NCBI GenBank assembly: GCA_023421075.1
Contig: JAEZUM010000019.1
Span: 1-64,000, forward strand
DNA: 64,000 bases
Origin: Bacillota bacterium
Lineage (GTDB): Bacteria; Bacillota; Clostridia; Lachnospirales; Lachnospiraceae
Direction of reading: 5' to 3'
The position numbers and the translations under genes were made by a program. The notes beneath the pieces were generated by a model. The model ran no database searches, had not been told where the DNA came from, and worked only from the letters and a program-made list of their open reading frames with translations. This document shows positions 1 through 6,822 of this stretch, piece after piece; the first letter of the stretch is position 1; each line of letters begins with the position of its first letter.

Positions 1-187
1 ATAATACCACGGCATACAATTCAAAAATATAGACGTAATCTCCACCGTCTCCCACTGGCAGCAGGGCAGGACAGGGATATGAGGTCACGGTTTAACTTTT
101 TCGAATCCATGAGGTAATATCACTTAACGAGCTTATTATGAAATTGTTGTGTATAGCGCTTAGTCTAAATTTCATGTTGCTAATCAT
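1..187 (-). pseudogene. Possible interrupted gene at the left edge
   Basis: Read leftward, an ATG at 187 follows a GAGG ribosome-binding site (195-198) and opens a frame of 31 codons ending in TAA at 92-94. The same frame continues open from there to the window edge (30 codons, including a VGDGGDYVYIFE stretch). A consensus promoter lies just upstream. The layout fits either a very short gene or a gene broken by a nonsense codon whose remainder lies outside the window. I recognise no family in either half. What is seen: promoter, ribosome-binding site, start, stop and an open continuation. Decay is inference. Confidence 0.3.
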
Positions 188-221
188 TGTTATACCTCAC
201 TTTCTGTAATAGTCTGCCAAT

Positions 222-251
222 ATTATAGGCATGAATTGGTTCAATTGTCAA
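222..251 (-). promoter_or_regulatory. Sigma-A promoter reading leftward
   Basis: On the minus strand TTGACA (246-251) and TATAAT (222-227) are both perfect consensus hexamers separated by 18 bp. Transcription would start near 215, about 28 bases before the ATG at 187. It is among the best promoter matches in the window. Confidence 0.75.
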
Positions 252-648
252 TACATTTTTCACAAAAAAATTATAATTATTTTATATGTACACAATTGTA
301 TCTATTTCCACGACAACTTGTCCAAATCAGAAAATATCCATAACCCCTTATAAAATAAGCAAAAATACAGCTTTATCCATCCTAAATGGGAAAACATAAA
401 TATATAATATCCTACGAAATATTTCGCATCCAAAAAGCACCTGTCAGCAGCAACCTGCTTACAGAGTAGGTTGTGCTGGTGCGAGAGAAGCAGGGAAATC
501 TCAAAAGACAGGGGTAATGCTCGATCACATTTGTTGAAACCTCCGATTTACAAAACTCCATCACAACCTACACTCGTACAACCCCACATTGCGAAATCAT
601 TAATTTTTCATTAAGTTTTGAATTCTTCAAGAAATATTCATATTTCTA
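252..648. other. Intergenic stretch with a structured hairpin, no gene recognised
   Basis: No coding frame is supported. A hairpin at 437-482 pairs GCACC (437-441) with GGTGC (478-482), AGCA (446-449) with TGCT (474-477) and CAACCT (451-456) with AGGTTG (468-473). A second CAACCT copy within CACAACCTAC (562-571) could pair with the same AGGTTG, so two exclusive folds are possible, as in leader RNAs. I could not match it to a known riboswitch or to 6S RNA, and no convincing promoter drives it. The remainder is AT-rich and featureless. Confidence 0.35.
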
Positions 649-657
649 TGGTATAAT
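649..657 (+). promoter_or_regulatory. Extended -10 promoter of the alarmone synthetase operon
   Basis: TGG directly followed by TATAAT (652-657) forms an extended -10 element. No good -35 hexamer is seen at 16-18 bp; the closest is TTCAAG at 626-631. It lies about 75 bases before the ATG at 733. Confidence 0.55.
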
Positions 658-732
658 GATAACAATGAACAAATTATGAACAGTAATTGTTGGATTTTTA
701 GACAGACTATACAATACAAAGGTTGTGATTAA

Positions 733-1539
733 ATGGATCTCCCCATGTTTTACGATGAGGCAGAGGAGTGGAGCGCTGCGCTGCTTTTATACGACGCCGC
801 GTTAAAGGAAGTTAATACAAAGTTAGAGATACTGAATAATGAATTTAAATTAGCACATCAGTATAATCCGATAGAACATATTACTTCAAGAATAAAAACA
901 CCGCAGAGCATTGCGAAGAAGCTTCGCCATAATCAGAAGGAACTGACGGTAGATAATATTATTAAATTTGTCAATGACGTAGCCGGAATTCGAGTGATAT
1001 GCTCCTTTACCTCAGATATATATCGCATCGCCGATCTGATCTCCAAGCAGAGCGATATTAAGGTGCTGAAGGTGAAGGACTATATAATGTGCCCGAAGGA
1101 TAATGGATATACCAGCTATCACATGATAATCTCCATTCCGGTTTTCCTTACAGACCGTACCGTAGAGACCAAGGTAGAGATCCAGATTCGTACGATAGCC
1201 ATGGACTTCTGGGCGAGCCTGGAGCATAAGATCTATTACAAATTCGAAGGGAATGCGCCGGAGCACATCCGAAAAGAGTTAAAGGAATGCTCTGACATAG
1301 TAGCATATCTGGATCAAAAGATGCTTACTCTTAATGAAGAAATTAAGATCTATAGCAGGGAACGAGTGGAGGGCTATCAGGAGGAGCTGATCAGCAGTTA
1401 TAAATCCGTAGTGGCGGAATCCTTTGGAACCGTCATAGAAGAGGAAGAGGGACAGGCAGCAAAGGAACCGATAGAGGAGGATGAAGCCGGCTCTCAAAAA
1501 GGTGGAAAGAAGAGAATGCTATTCGGTTTCCGAGCATAA
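733..1539 (+). CDS. Small alarmone synthetase (RelQ/YjbM-type GTP pyrophosphokinase)
   Basis: Predicted to transfer pyrophosphate from ATP to GTP or GDP, making (p)ppGpp in the cytoplasm for the stringent response. At 268 residues it has only the synthetase domain: no HD hydrolase and no TGS/ACT regulatory part as in full RelA/SpoT. Family motifs are visible: SRIK (52-55), DVAGIRV (82-88), KDYI (115-118), PKDNGYTSYH (121-130), VEIQIRT (148-154) and DFWASLEHK (158-166). The acidic C-terminal tail from about residue 235 is not conserved. The ATG follows an AAAGG ribosome-binding site. A membrane-anchored coiled-coil protein starts 18 bases downstream in the same operon. Family call is firm; RelQ rather than RelP subtype is inferred from length and layout. 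Confidence 0.93.
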   Translation: MDLPMFYDEAEEWSAALLLYDAALKEVNTKLEILNNEFKLAHQYNPIEHITSRIKTPQSIAKKLRHNQKELTVDNIIKFVNDVAGIRVICSFTSDIYRIADLISKQSDIKVLKVKDYIMCPKDNGYTSYHMIISIPVFLTDRTVETKVEIQIRTIAMDFWASLEHKIYYKFEGNAPEHIRKELKECSDIVAYLDQKMLTLNEEIKIYSRERVEGYQEELISSYKSVVAESFGTVIEEEEGQAAKEPIEEDEAGSQKGGKKRMLFGFRA

Positions 1540-1557
1540 CAAAGGAGAGAGGTTAAT

Positions 1558-2145
1558 ATGAATTTGCCATTTGGATTATCTAACATGAGGGACATGAGTA
1601 ATAAGATGAAGGAAGATTCAAAAGAAATTACTGCAACCTACGAGCATAAACTGGCAGAGTATCGTGACACCTTAGAGTATTATCGTAAATGGCTATTAGA
1701 GTATTCGGACAAACATGACCAATCAGAGCATCGACCTGGGTCACATAAGTTAACCGGTGTTCAGACAGCAATGGACCTGACCTATATTAAGGAGCAGGGT
1801 GAGAAAACGATGGAATTGGTGGAGGATCTGAATCAGGTTAAAATCAATATCATCCTATTGGAGCTTGAGAAACTGAAAATTGGACTTGAGGCTGCCGGTG
1901 AGAATCTGGAAGGACTTGATAAGAATGTAGTGAACCGTATTTCTGAGCTTCTGATAGAACTTCAGAAACAGAATACAATCCAGATGAAGCAATACCAGGC
2001 AGATCTGGCAACCGATATATACGCCCTTGACCGCCGTATACGTCGAGGACATGCATTGTTATGGTTTGTATTTGTGTTTAACTTAATCGGAATTAGCGGA
2101 GTTGCTTTTCTGATATTATATGTGCTTGATATTATTCCATTTTAA
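1558..2145 (+). CDS. Unknown coiled-coil protein with one C-terminal membrane anchor
   Basis: No family recognised. The 195 residues are charged and helical. Residues about 15-50 and 80-160 have heptad-like patterns rich in Glu, Lys and Leu, pointing to a coiled coil. Residues about 168-192 form one hydrophobic segment (LLWFVFVFNLIGISGVAFLI), and the chain ends shortly after it, giving tail-anchored topology with the bulk in the cytoplasm. The start has a strong AAAGGAGAG ribosome-binding site. It is the second gene of the operon with the alarmone synthetase; a functional link is inference from position only. The pair ends at the terminator at 2191-2260. Confidence 0.7.
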   Translation: MNLPFGLSNMRDMSNKMKEDSKEITATYEHKLAEYRDTLEYYRKWLLEYSDKHDQSEHRPGSHKLTGVQTAMDLTYIKEQGEKTMELVEDLNQVKINIILLELEKLKIGLEAAGENLEGLDKNVVNRISELLIELQKQNTIQMKQYQADLATDIYALDRRIRRGHALLWFVFVFNLIGISGVAFLILYVLDIIPF

Positions 2146-2190
2146 TAATAACATCATCTGGGTAAAACATTGTATTAGTTATCAATTATT

Positions 2191-2260
2191 AAGGCTTCGA
2201 AATAACCGTGCCTCTGTTATCCACAAGGATAGGGAGATAGGATTACTTCGAAGCCTTTTT
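2191..2260. terminator. Probable bidirectional terminator
   Basis: AAGGCTTCGAA (2191-2201) pairs perfectly with TTCGAAGCCTT (2247-2257), followed by a T run on the plus strand and preceded by A residues that serve the minus strand. A small inner hairpin sits in the loop. It separates the plus-strand alarmone operon from the convergent S1-domain gene. Confidence 0.8.
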
Positions 2261-2337
2261 ATGACGATAGAACGACCGTAATACGTCTATTCTATCGATA
2301 TATCAGGTTCAATAAATGAAACCTTCGAGAAATTCTG

Positions 2338-3318
2338 TTACAGCTTGAAATTCTTTAAGAGTGCAGCCAGACCGGTGGTTGCTTCTTCTCCGCTGGTATA
2401 AGTGGAAGGAGCTTCTTCTACTTCATCGAGAACTTCTTCAGACTCTTCTACTGCTTTCATGCTAAGACTGATCTTACCGTCTTTTACCTCTAAGATCTTA
2501 ACCGTTACCGTCTCTCCTTCTTTAATCACTTCGTTTGGAGACTTTATTCTCTTGCCACAGATCTGTGAGATGTGTACCAATCCGGTCAAGCCTTCTCCGA
2601 TATTCACAAAAGCACCGTAGGGAGCAATCTTTTCAACCACTCCGGTCGTTACAATGCCCGTCTGAAGTCGGGAGATCTTACTGGTCTTATCCTGTTTCTC
2701 ACGGTCACGGGCAACCTCCTTAGCGGATAGCACCAGCTTCATGTCGTCTGCTGAAGCAGTCGTTACGATTACATCTAATTCCTTGCCAACAAAGGATTCA
2801 AGATCTTCTACATAGGTTAATGCCAGCTGGGAAGCAGGTATAAATGCACGGACACCGAAGAGATAGGCAACGACACCGGCATTTACCGTCTGCGCTACCT
2901 TTACTCTAAGTATTTTGCGGCTGTTCATGGCTTCCTTCAGATGATCCCAGGCCAGAATGTCATCAGCACGTTTCCTGGATAAGAGAATATTGCCATGACC
3001 ATCATCCTCACGAAGTACCGTTGCGGAAATTTCTTCTCCGAGTTTTACATCTGCTTTGATGGAGAAGCTTGGATCGTTGCTCAATTCCTCCAGCTTTATA
3101 ATTCCCTCGGTATAATAGCCAAGGTCAAGAATTACTTCGGATTCCGAGATTCCGATTACGGTACCCTTTAAAATATCGCCCTCCTGAATCTTTTTAAAGG
3201 AGCTTGCAATTTCATCTTTAAAATCGTCCATAGAAGGTATAATTTCCTGCGGAGTGACAGCTTCAGCCTCAATCTCCGGTAACGCCTCATTGCCATTAAC
3301 GTTTAATTCTTCGCTCAT
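2338..3318 (-). CDS. S1-domain RNA-binding protein (ribosomal protein S1-like)
   Basis: A cytoplasmic RNA-binding protein related to ribosomal protein S1, likely acting in translation or mRNA handling. Three S1 (OB-fold) repeats are visible, counted from the MSEELNV start: about 40-110 (GDILKGTVIGISESEVILDL), about 127-190 (a degenerate repeat) and about 220-290 (the best match, with GVVEKIAPYGAFVNIGEGL and GLVHISQI). An acidic linker precedes a Leu/Lys-rich tail. With three repeats it is shorter than the six-repeat E. coli S1, which is usual in Firmicutes. The frame extends upstream to an ATG at 3357, but the extra 13 residues look unlike the family. Neither start has a well-placed ribosome-binding site, so the start is uncertain. 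Confidence 0.85.
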   Translation of the reverse strand: MSEELNVNGNEALPEIEAEAVTPQEIIPSMDDFKDEIASSFKKIQEGDILKGTVIGISESEVILDLGYYTEGIIKLEELSNDPSFSIKADVKLGEEISATVLREDDGHGNILLSRKRADDILAWDHLKEAMNSRKILRVKVAQTVNAGVVAYLFGVRAFIPASQLALTYVEDLESFVGKELDVIVTTASADDMKLVLSAKEVARDREKQDKTSKISRLQTGIVTTGVVEKIAPYGAFVNIGEGLTGLVHISQICGKRIKSPNEVIKEGETVTVKILEVKDGKISLSMKAVEESEEVLDEVEEAPSTYTSGEEATTGLAALLKNFKL

Positions 3319-3327
3319 GATTATCAA

Positions 3328-3347
3328 GGGAGGGTTATCTTCCTCCC
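3328..3347 (-). promoter_or_regulatory. Hairpin covering the only SD-like sequence of the S1-like gene
   Basis: On the minus strand GGGAGG and CCTCCC form a 6-bp stem with an 8-base loop just before the preferred ATG at 3318. The GGAGG lies about 23 bases from that ATG, too far for a normal ribosome-binding site. S1 genes are known to be translationally autoregulated in E. coli; a similar role here is inference. Confidence 0.35.
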
Positions 3348-3423
3348 ATACCTCCATTCCTATGTTTTATCATTTATTATTAGATTATAACATGTTTGCT
3401 CATATTACATACAAAAAATAATT

Positions 3424-4188
3424 TTATATGTTTTTGTCCTGTGATAATAATGATCGACGGTAGATCAGAGTATTTCCCTTTTTGCCAGTTCGTTCGATTG
3501 CCCCAATGTAATTTAACACATGTAGTGCGGTTCGGGATACCTGTATGGATTGGCCGGAGGCCTTCTTATAATCTCTGGCTGTAAATTCATAATCCAGTGT
3601 ATCGGGAATTAATCTCTGATAGTCTGCTATATCATTAATATCCAATTCATTTACCAGCTCGGTAGGGATACGGTCACTTCTGGTCGACCCCTTCTTCTTG
3701 TCCGCACTCCAGCCGTCAAGAAAACGGTATTCCTCCAAATCCATCGTAACGATTTTTATCCTGAGATTTGGATCAACAAGATATTCCTTGATCTTATAAA
3801 GCTCAGGAAAAATGGAATAAGGAGAACCTGGTTTTGGAGATTTTCTTCGTGGACTAATCTCACCTGTTTGTGGATTAACCCACCGAATCCACTTGGTACC
3901 GGGGATAGGATAGACAATTGTCACCGGTGCGAAGGAAAGAAACATCTGCAGCTTCCTTCTAAGCTTATTAAACTGGCGCGTCTGCACCTCTATAATCTCG
4001 TTTCCCGTACAGATATCCGCAACAAATCCCCCAACCTTGATTTCATGGTTGAGGTGATCCGGAGAAAGATAGCATTTTAATACGGAGTGAACGGTCTTCT
4101 CACCGAGGGTTCCTATTCCATTCAGGCCCTGCTGTTGGCCGATTACCTCATCACAGGCTTGTAGAAACAGCTGCTTATCCATGGTCAA
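3424..4188 (-). CDS. Unknown protein, nuclease-like N-terminus with winged-helix-like C-terminus
   Basis: No named function. Residues about 28-75 hold an E-x-T ... GGFVADICTGNEIIEVQT pattern, an Asp followed by E-x-Q. This resembles the core of PD-(D/E)XK nucleases, but the call is inference. Residues about 205-245 look like a helix-turn-helix or winged helix (TARDYKKASGQSIQVSRTAL ... YIGAIERTGKKGN). The TTG at 4188 is preferred because AAAGG lies 8 bases upstream; the ATG at 4182 would leave 14 bases. It stands alone between the S1-like gene and the CAP gene. Alternatives are a restriction-like enzyme or a DNA-binding regulator. Confidence 0.6.
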   Translation of the reverse strand: MTMDKQLFLQACDEVIGQQQGLNGIGTLGEKTVHSVLKCYLSPDHLNHEIKVGGFVADICTGNEIIEVQTRQFNKLRRKLQMFLSFAPVTIVYPIPGTKWIRWVNPQTGEISPRRKSPKPGSPYSIFPELYKIKEYLVDPNLRIKIVTMDLEEYRFLDGWSADKKKGSTRSDRIPTELVNELDINDIADYQRLIPDTLDYEFTARDYKKASGQSIQVSRTALHVLNYIGAIERTGKKGNTLIYRRSLLSQDKNI

Positions 4189-4255
4189 TCACCATACCTT
4201 TGTTCGTCAATATCTATTAGTAAGGATAAATGATTTCATGGGTGAATGCAAGTAA

Positions 4256-5233
4256 TTAGCGATAGAAATTTTGTGTTATATAGGTCTTATAGTGGCTATC
4301 TTCGTCATAAGCAAAACCGACTCCCAGATAGCGAAACTTTGTATTAAGCAGGTTTTTACGATGCCCTTCGGAATTATACCATCCATGACATGATAAAATT
4401 GCACTGCCATATCCGGCGATAATGTTCTCACCACATTTCTGATAGGATATTCCCTCAGCATTTAGTCGGTCTCCGGGACTCCGAAGAGATGGGTCCGTAT
4501 GGCTGAAGAAATTCGCAGCAGACATATTTATACTGTGCTTTCTTGCTGCTTGTCCGGCAGAAGAAGACCAGGACAAGGGTTCCAGACCATTTCGTACTCG
4601 AGCGGAATTGGTAAGATCATATACCATCTGCTCTACCTGGCTTCGAATATCCTCGCTGTAGTCGTCTTCGGTCACGGTATTGGAAAGTACATAGATTCCA
4701 ACAACCTTGCCGGTTTCTAATTCATCCATCAGAACAGAAACCTTATAAGCTGAGATTTCCTTGGTTATAACCGAAGAAAGGGGGGTATTGTCATCAAGTG
4801 CTTTATGAACCTCATCGAGAGTAGATCCATAGCGAAAACCATAGTATTCAAAATTAAGTGCATCGGTATAAAAGCCAACGACTTTATTCTCATAGAGGGC
4901 TACAAACAAAAGCTGCTTATAATCATTATTATATATGTAATAGGAAAAGTTGTATTCTGTTTCTGCAATTCGTCCCGGTAGACCGAGTTTGCGAATGACC
5001 TCTTCGGTACTGTCCTCCATCAGAAGCACAGTATCTCGTACAAAAAGGGCTTTCGGAGCATCCGATCGGTTAATCGCTGGGATCGGAGTTGCAGTTGGTG
5101 CTTTATATTCCTCAGCGATTGTTGCCTCATATGGGATTGGTTTATATTGAAAGGTGTGGTAAGTATAGAGACATAAGAAGAGAAGGATACCGCCATAAAG
5201 CAGTATTTTTCTAGTGTTATATTTTTTTGGCAT
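4256..5233 (-). CDS. CAP-domain exoprotein (CAP_assoc_N plus SCP/PR1 domain)
   Basis: Predicted cell-surface or secreted protein of 325 residues. Residues about 9-28 form an uncleaved signal anchor (ILLYGGILLFLCLYTYHTF). A short Pro/Thr linker is followed by a CAP-associated N-terminal domain (about 60-190) and a CAP (SCP/PR1, YkwD-like) domain (about 200-325). CAP signatures are visible: HSINMSAANFFSHTDP, GENIIAGYGSA and WYNSEGHRKNLL, the last two carrying the Glu and His of the CAP cavity. CAP proteins occur in spore coats and envelopes of Firmicutes, but their activity is generally unknown. An AAGGA ribosome-binding site lies 7 bases before the ATG. Monocistronic and divergent from galE. 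Confidence 0.88.
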   Translation of the reverse strand: MPKKYNTRKILLYGGILLFLCLYTYHTFQYKPIPYEATIAEEYKAPTATPIPAINRSDAPKALFVRDTVLLMEDSTEEVIRKLGLPGRIAETEYNFSYYIYNNDYKQLLFVALYENKVVGFYTDALNFEYYGFRYGSTLDEVHKALDDNTPLSSVITKEISAYKVSVLMDELETGKVVGIYVLSNTVTEDDYSEDIRSQVEQMVYDLTNSARVRNGLEPLSWSSSAGQAARKHSINMSAANFFSHTDPSLRSPGDRLNAEGISYQKCGENIIAGYGSAILSCHGWYNSEGHRKNLLNTKFRYLGVGFAYDEDSHYKTYITQNFYR

Positions 5234-5379
5234 GAGGAGTTCCTTATCTATGTAATAGATGAATCACAATCGTTGCAAGTATGGAATATGCTATATCCTA
5301 AGTTTGATTCTAGCATATTGCGGATTGAATGGAATGACTGTATTATTGGAAAAGATACCATAATATGTAAACAACCTAT

Positions 5380-5407
5380 TTGCAAAATGAACGATTTAAG
5401 ATACAAT
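5380..5407 (+). promoter_or_regulatory. Putative galE promoter
   Basis: TTGCAA (5380-5385), 16-bp spacer, TACAAT (5402-5407), about 37 bases before the galE ATG at 5445. A reasonable sigma-A match. Confidence 0.5.
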
Positions 5408-5444
5408 GTTATATATTATAGAGTGGGAAAAGGAGAAGTGTACG

Positions 5445-6458
5445 ATGAAAATCTTAGTTACAGGTGGAGCCGGATATATTGCAAGTCACGCCAATCTGGA
5501 ATTATTAAATTCCGGTTATGAGGTAGTAGTGGTAGATAATCTGAGTAATTCTTCCATAGAATCCGTAAAAAGAGTGGAGAAATTGACCGGAAAGAGGATA
5601 TCCTTTTATGAGACGGATATTCTTGATAAGGAGAAGCTGAGACAGATCTTCGAGCTGGAACAGATCGATTCCGTGATTCATTTTGCAGGGTTAAAGGCAG
5701 TTGGTGAGTCCTGCATGATTCCATTGACTTATTACCGCAATAACCTCAGCGGAACAATAACCTTACTTGAGGTTATGCAGGAGTTCAATGTGAAGAAACT
5801 GGTATTCTCTTCCTCTGCAACCGTTTATGGAGATCCGGAAAAGGTGCCTGTTACCGAGGACATGCAATTGTCGGCTACGAACCCCTATGGACGAACAAAG
5901 CTGATGATTGAAGAGATGCTGCGAGATCTTTATCAATCAGATTCCGCTTGGAATATAGCGATCCTTCGCTACTTTAATCCGATCGGTGCTCATGAGAGCG
6001 GTGAGATCGGTGAAGATCCGAACGGTATCCCAAATAATCTGGTTCCATATGTTGCTAAGGTTGCCATAGGAACCTTAGAAAAGATTAATGTATTTGGTAA
6101 TGACTATGACACCCCTGACGGAACCGGTATCAGGGACTATATTCACGTGGTTGATTTGGCCCTAGGCCATATTATGGCAATTGAAAAGCTTCAGAAGAAG
6201 CCAGGTCTTGTGGTATATAATCTGGGGACAGGAGTCGGATACAGTGTTTTGGACATTATTCATAACTATGAAAAGGCATGTAATAAGCAGCTGCCTTACG
6301 TAATTGGACCCAGAAGACCCGGAGATATAGCGGTCTCCTATGCAGATTCTACTAAGGCATATCACGAGCTGGGCTGGAAAGCCGAACGAGGAATTGATAA
6401 GATGTGTGAAGATTCCTATCGTTGGCAGAGCAAATACCCAAGAGGCTATGGAAATTGA
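5445..6458 (+). CDS. galE: UDP-glucose 4-epimerase
   Basis: Interconverts UDP-glucose and UDP-galactose (Leloir pathway, precursor supply for surface glycans) using bound NAD in the cytoplasm. At 337 residues it has family length. It shows the short-chain dehydrogenase fold: GGAGYIA (7-13) for NAD binding, SSSATVYG with the catalytic serine near 123, and the Tyr148-x3-Lys152 pair (YGRTK). The usual GGAGYIGSH motif reads GGAGYIASH here, a Gly-to-Ala change in the nucleotide loop that other epimerases seldom show. The ATG at 5445 is chosen over one 39 bases upstream because AAAGGAG (5428-5434) is correctly spaced for it. No other galactose genes are adjacent. Confidence 0.95.
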   Translation: MKILVTGGAGYIASHANLELLNSGYEVVVVDNLSNSSIESVKRVEKLTGKRISFYETDILDKEKLRQIFELEQIDSVIHFAGLKAVGESCMIPLTYYRNNLSGTITLLEVMQEFNVKKLVFSSSATVYGDPEKVPVTEDMQLSATNPYGRTKLMIEEMLRDLYQSDSAWNIAILRYFNPIGAHESGEIGEDPNGIPNNLVPYVAKVAIGTLEKINVFGNDYDTPDGTGIRDYIHVVDLALGHIMAIEKLQKKPGLVVYNLGTGVGYSVLDIIHNYEKACNKQLPYVIGPRRPGDIAVSYADSTKAYHELGWKAERGIDKMCEDSYRWQSKYPRGYGN

Positions 6459-6629
6459 TTCAACAGCTGTAGAATTTTGCGGCTTCCTATTAATTGTAGA
6501 TGTAAAAAAGTTGGTACTATATCTGGTGTTACTTAGATATATTTCTTTAAAATATAACTACATTTTAACATAAATGTTACGATGCTTAGTGCATTATTAC
6601 GGAATATTTACGAAAAAGCTCTAAAACCA

Positions 6630-6658
6630 TTGACAATATCACTAAAATTTGATAATCT
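6630..6658 (+). promoter_or_regulatory. Sigma-A promoter for a short transcript
   Basis: TTGACA (6630-6635), 17-bp spacer, TAATCT (6653-6658). It lies downstream of galE, reads rightward, and faces a strong hairpin terminator about 75 bases on, with no gene between. Confidence 0.6.
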
Positions 6659-6665
6659 TGAAAAG

Positions 6666-6790
6666 GTTAGTACTGGAGAAGGTATTACCCAGAGGAAGAA
6701 GTTGGGGAAGCGAGAGGGTAGAAGATTTTAGAGTAAGGTTGGCTAAAACGTATATCAATTGTGATATACCTTTTTGGCCAACCTTATTTG
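6666..6790 (+). ncRNA. Candidate small RNA of about 125 nt
   Basis: Bounded by the promoter at 6630-6658 and the nested hairpin at 6734-6786. The interior is purine-rich (repeated GGAGAAGG, GAGGAAG and GGGGAAG-like tracts) and has no credible start-codon context. Purine-rich SD-like tracts could base-pair with C/U-rich targets. No known RNA family recognised. Existence as a discrete RNA is inference. Confidence 0.35.
6734..6786. terminator. Nested hairpin, probable bidirectional terminator
   Basis: TAAGGTTGGC (6734-6743) pairs with GCCAACCTTA (6777-6786). Inside it GTATATC and GATATAC form a second perfect stem (6750-6769). T-rich and A-rich flanks occur on both sides. It ends the candidate small RNA on the plus strand and the CapA-fusion gene on the minus strand. 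Confidence 0.65.
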
Positions 6791-6822
6791 TTCGTAAGCA
6801 GAGTGATCGTTCCCATCTCTTT

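Noticed and set aside
437..571. Known riboswitch (SAM, TPP, cobalamin, c-di-GMP) or 6S RNA
   Set aside because: None of the conserved core sequences of these classes could be found in the stretch.
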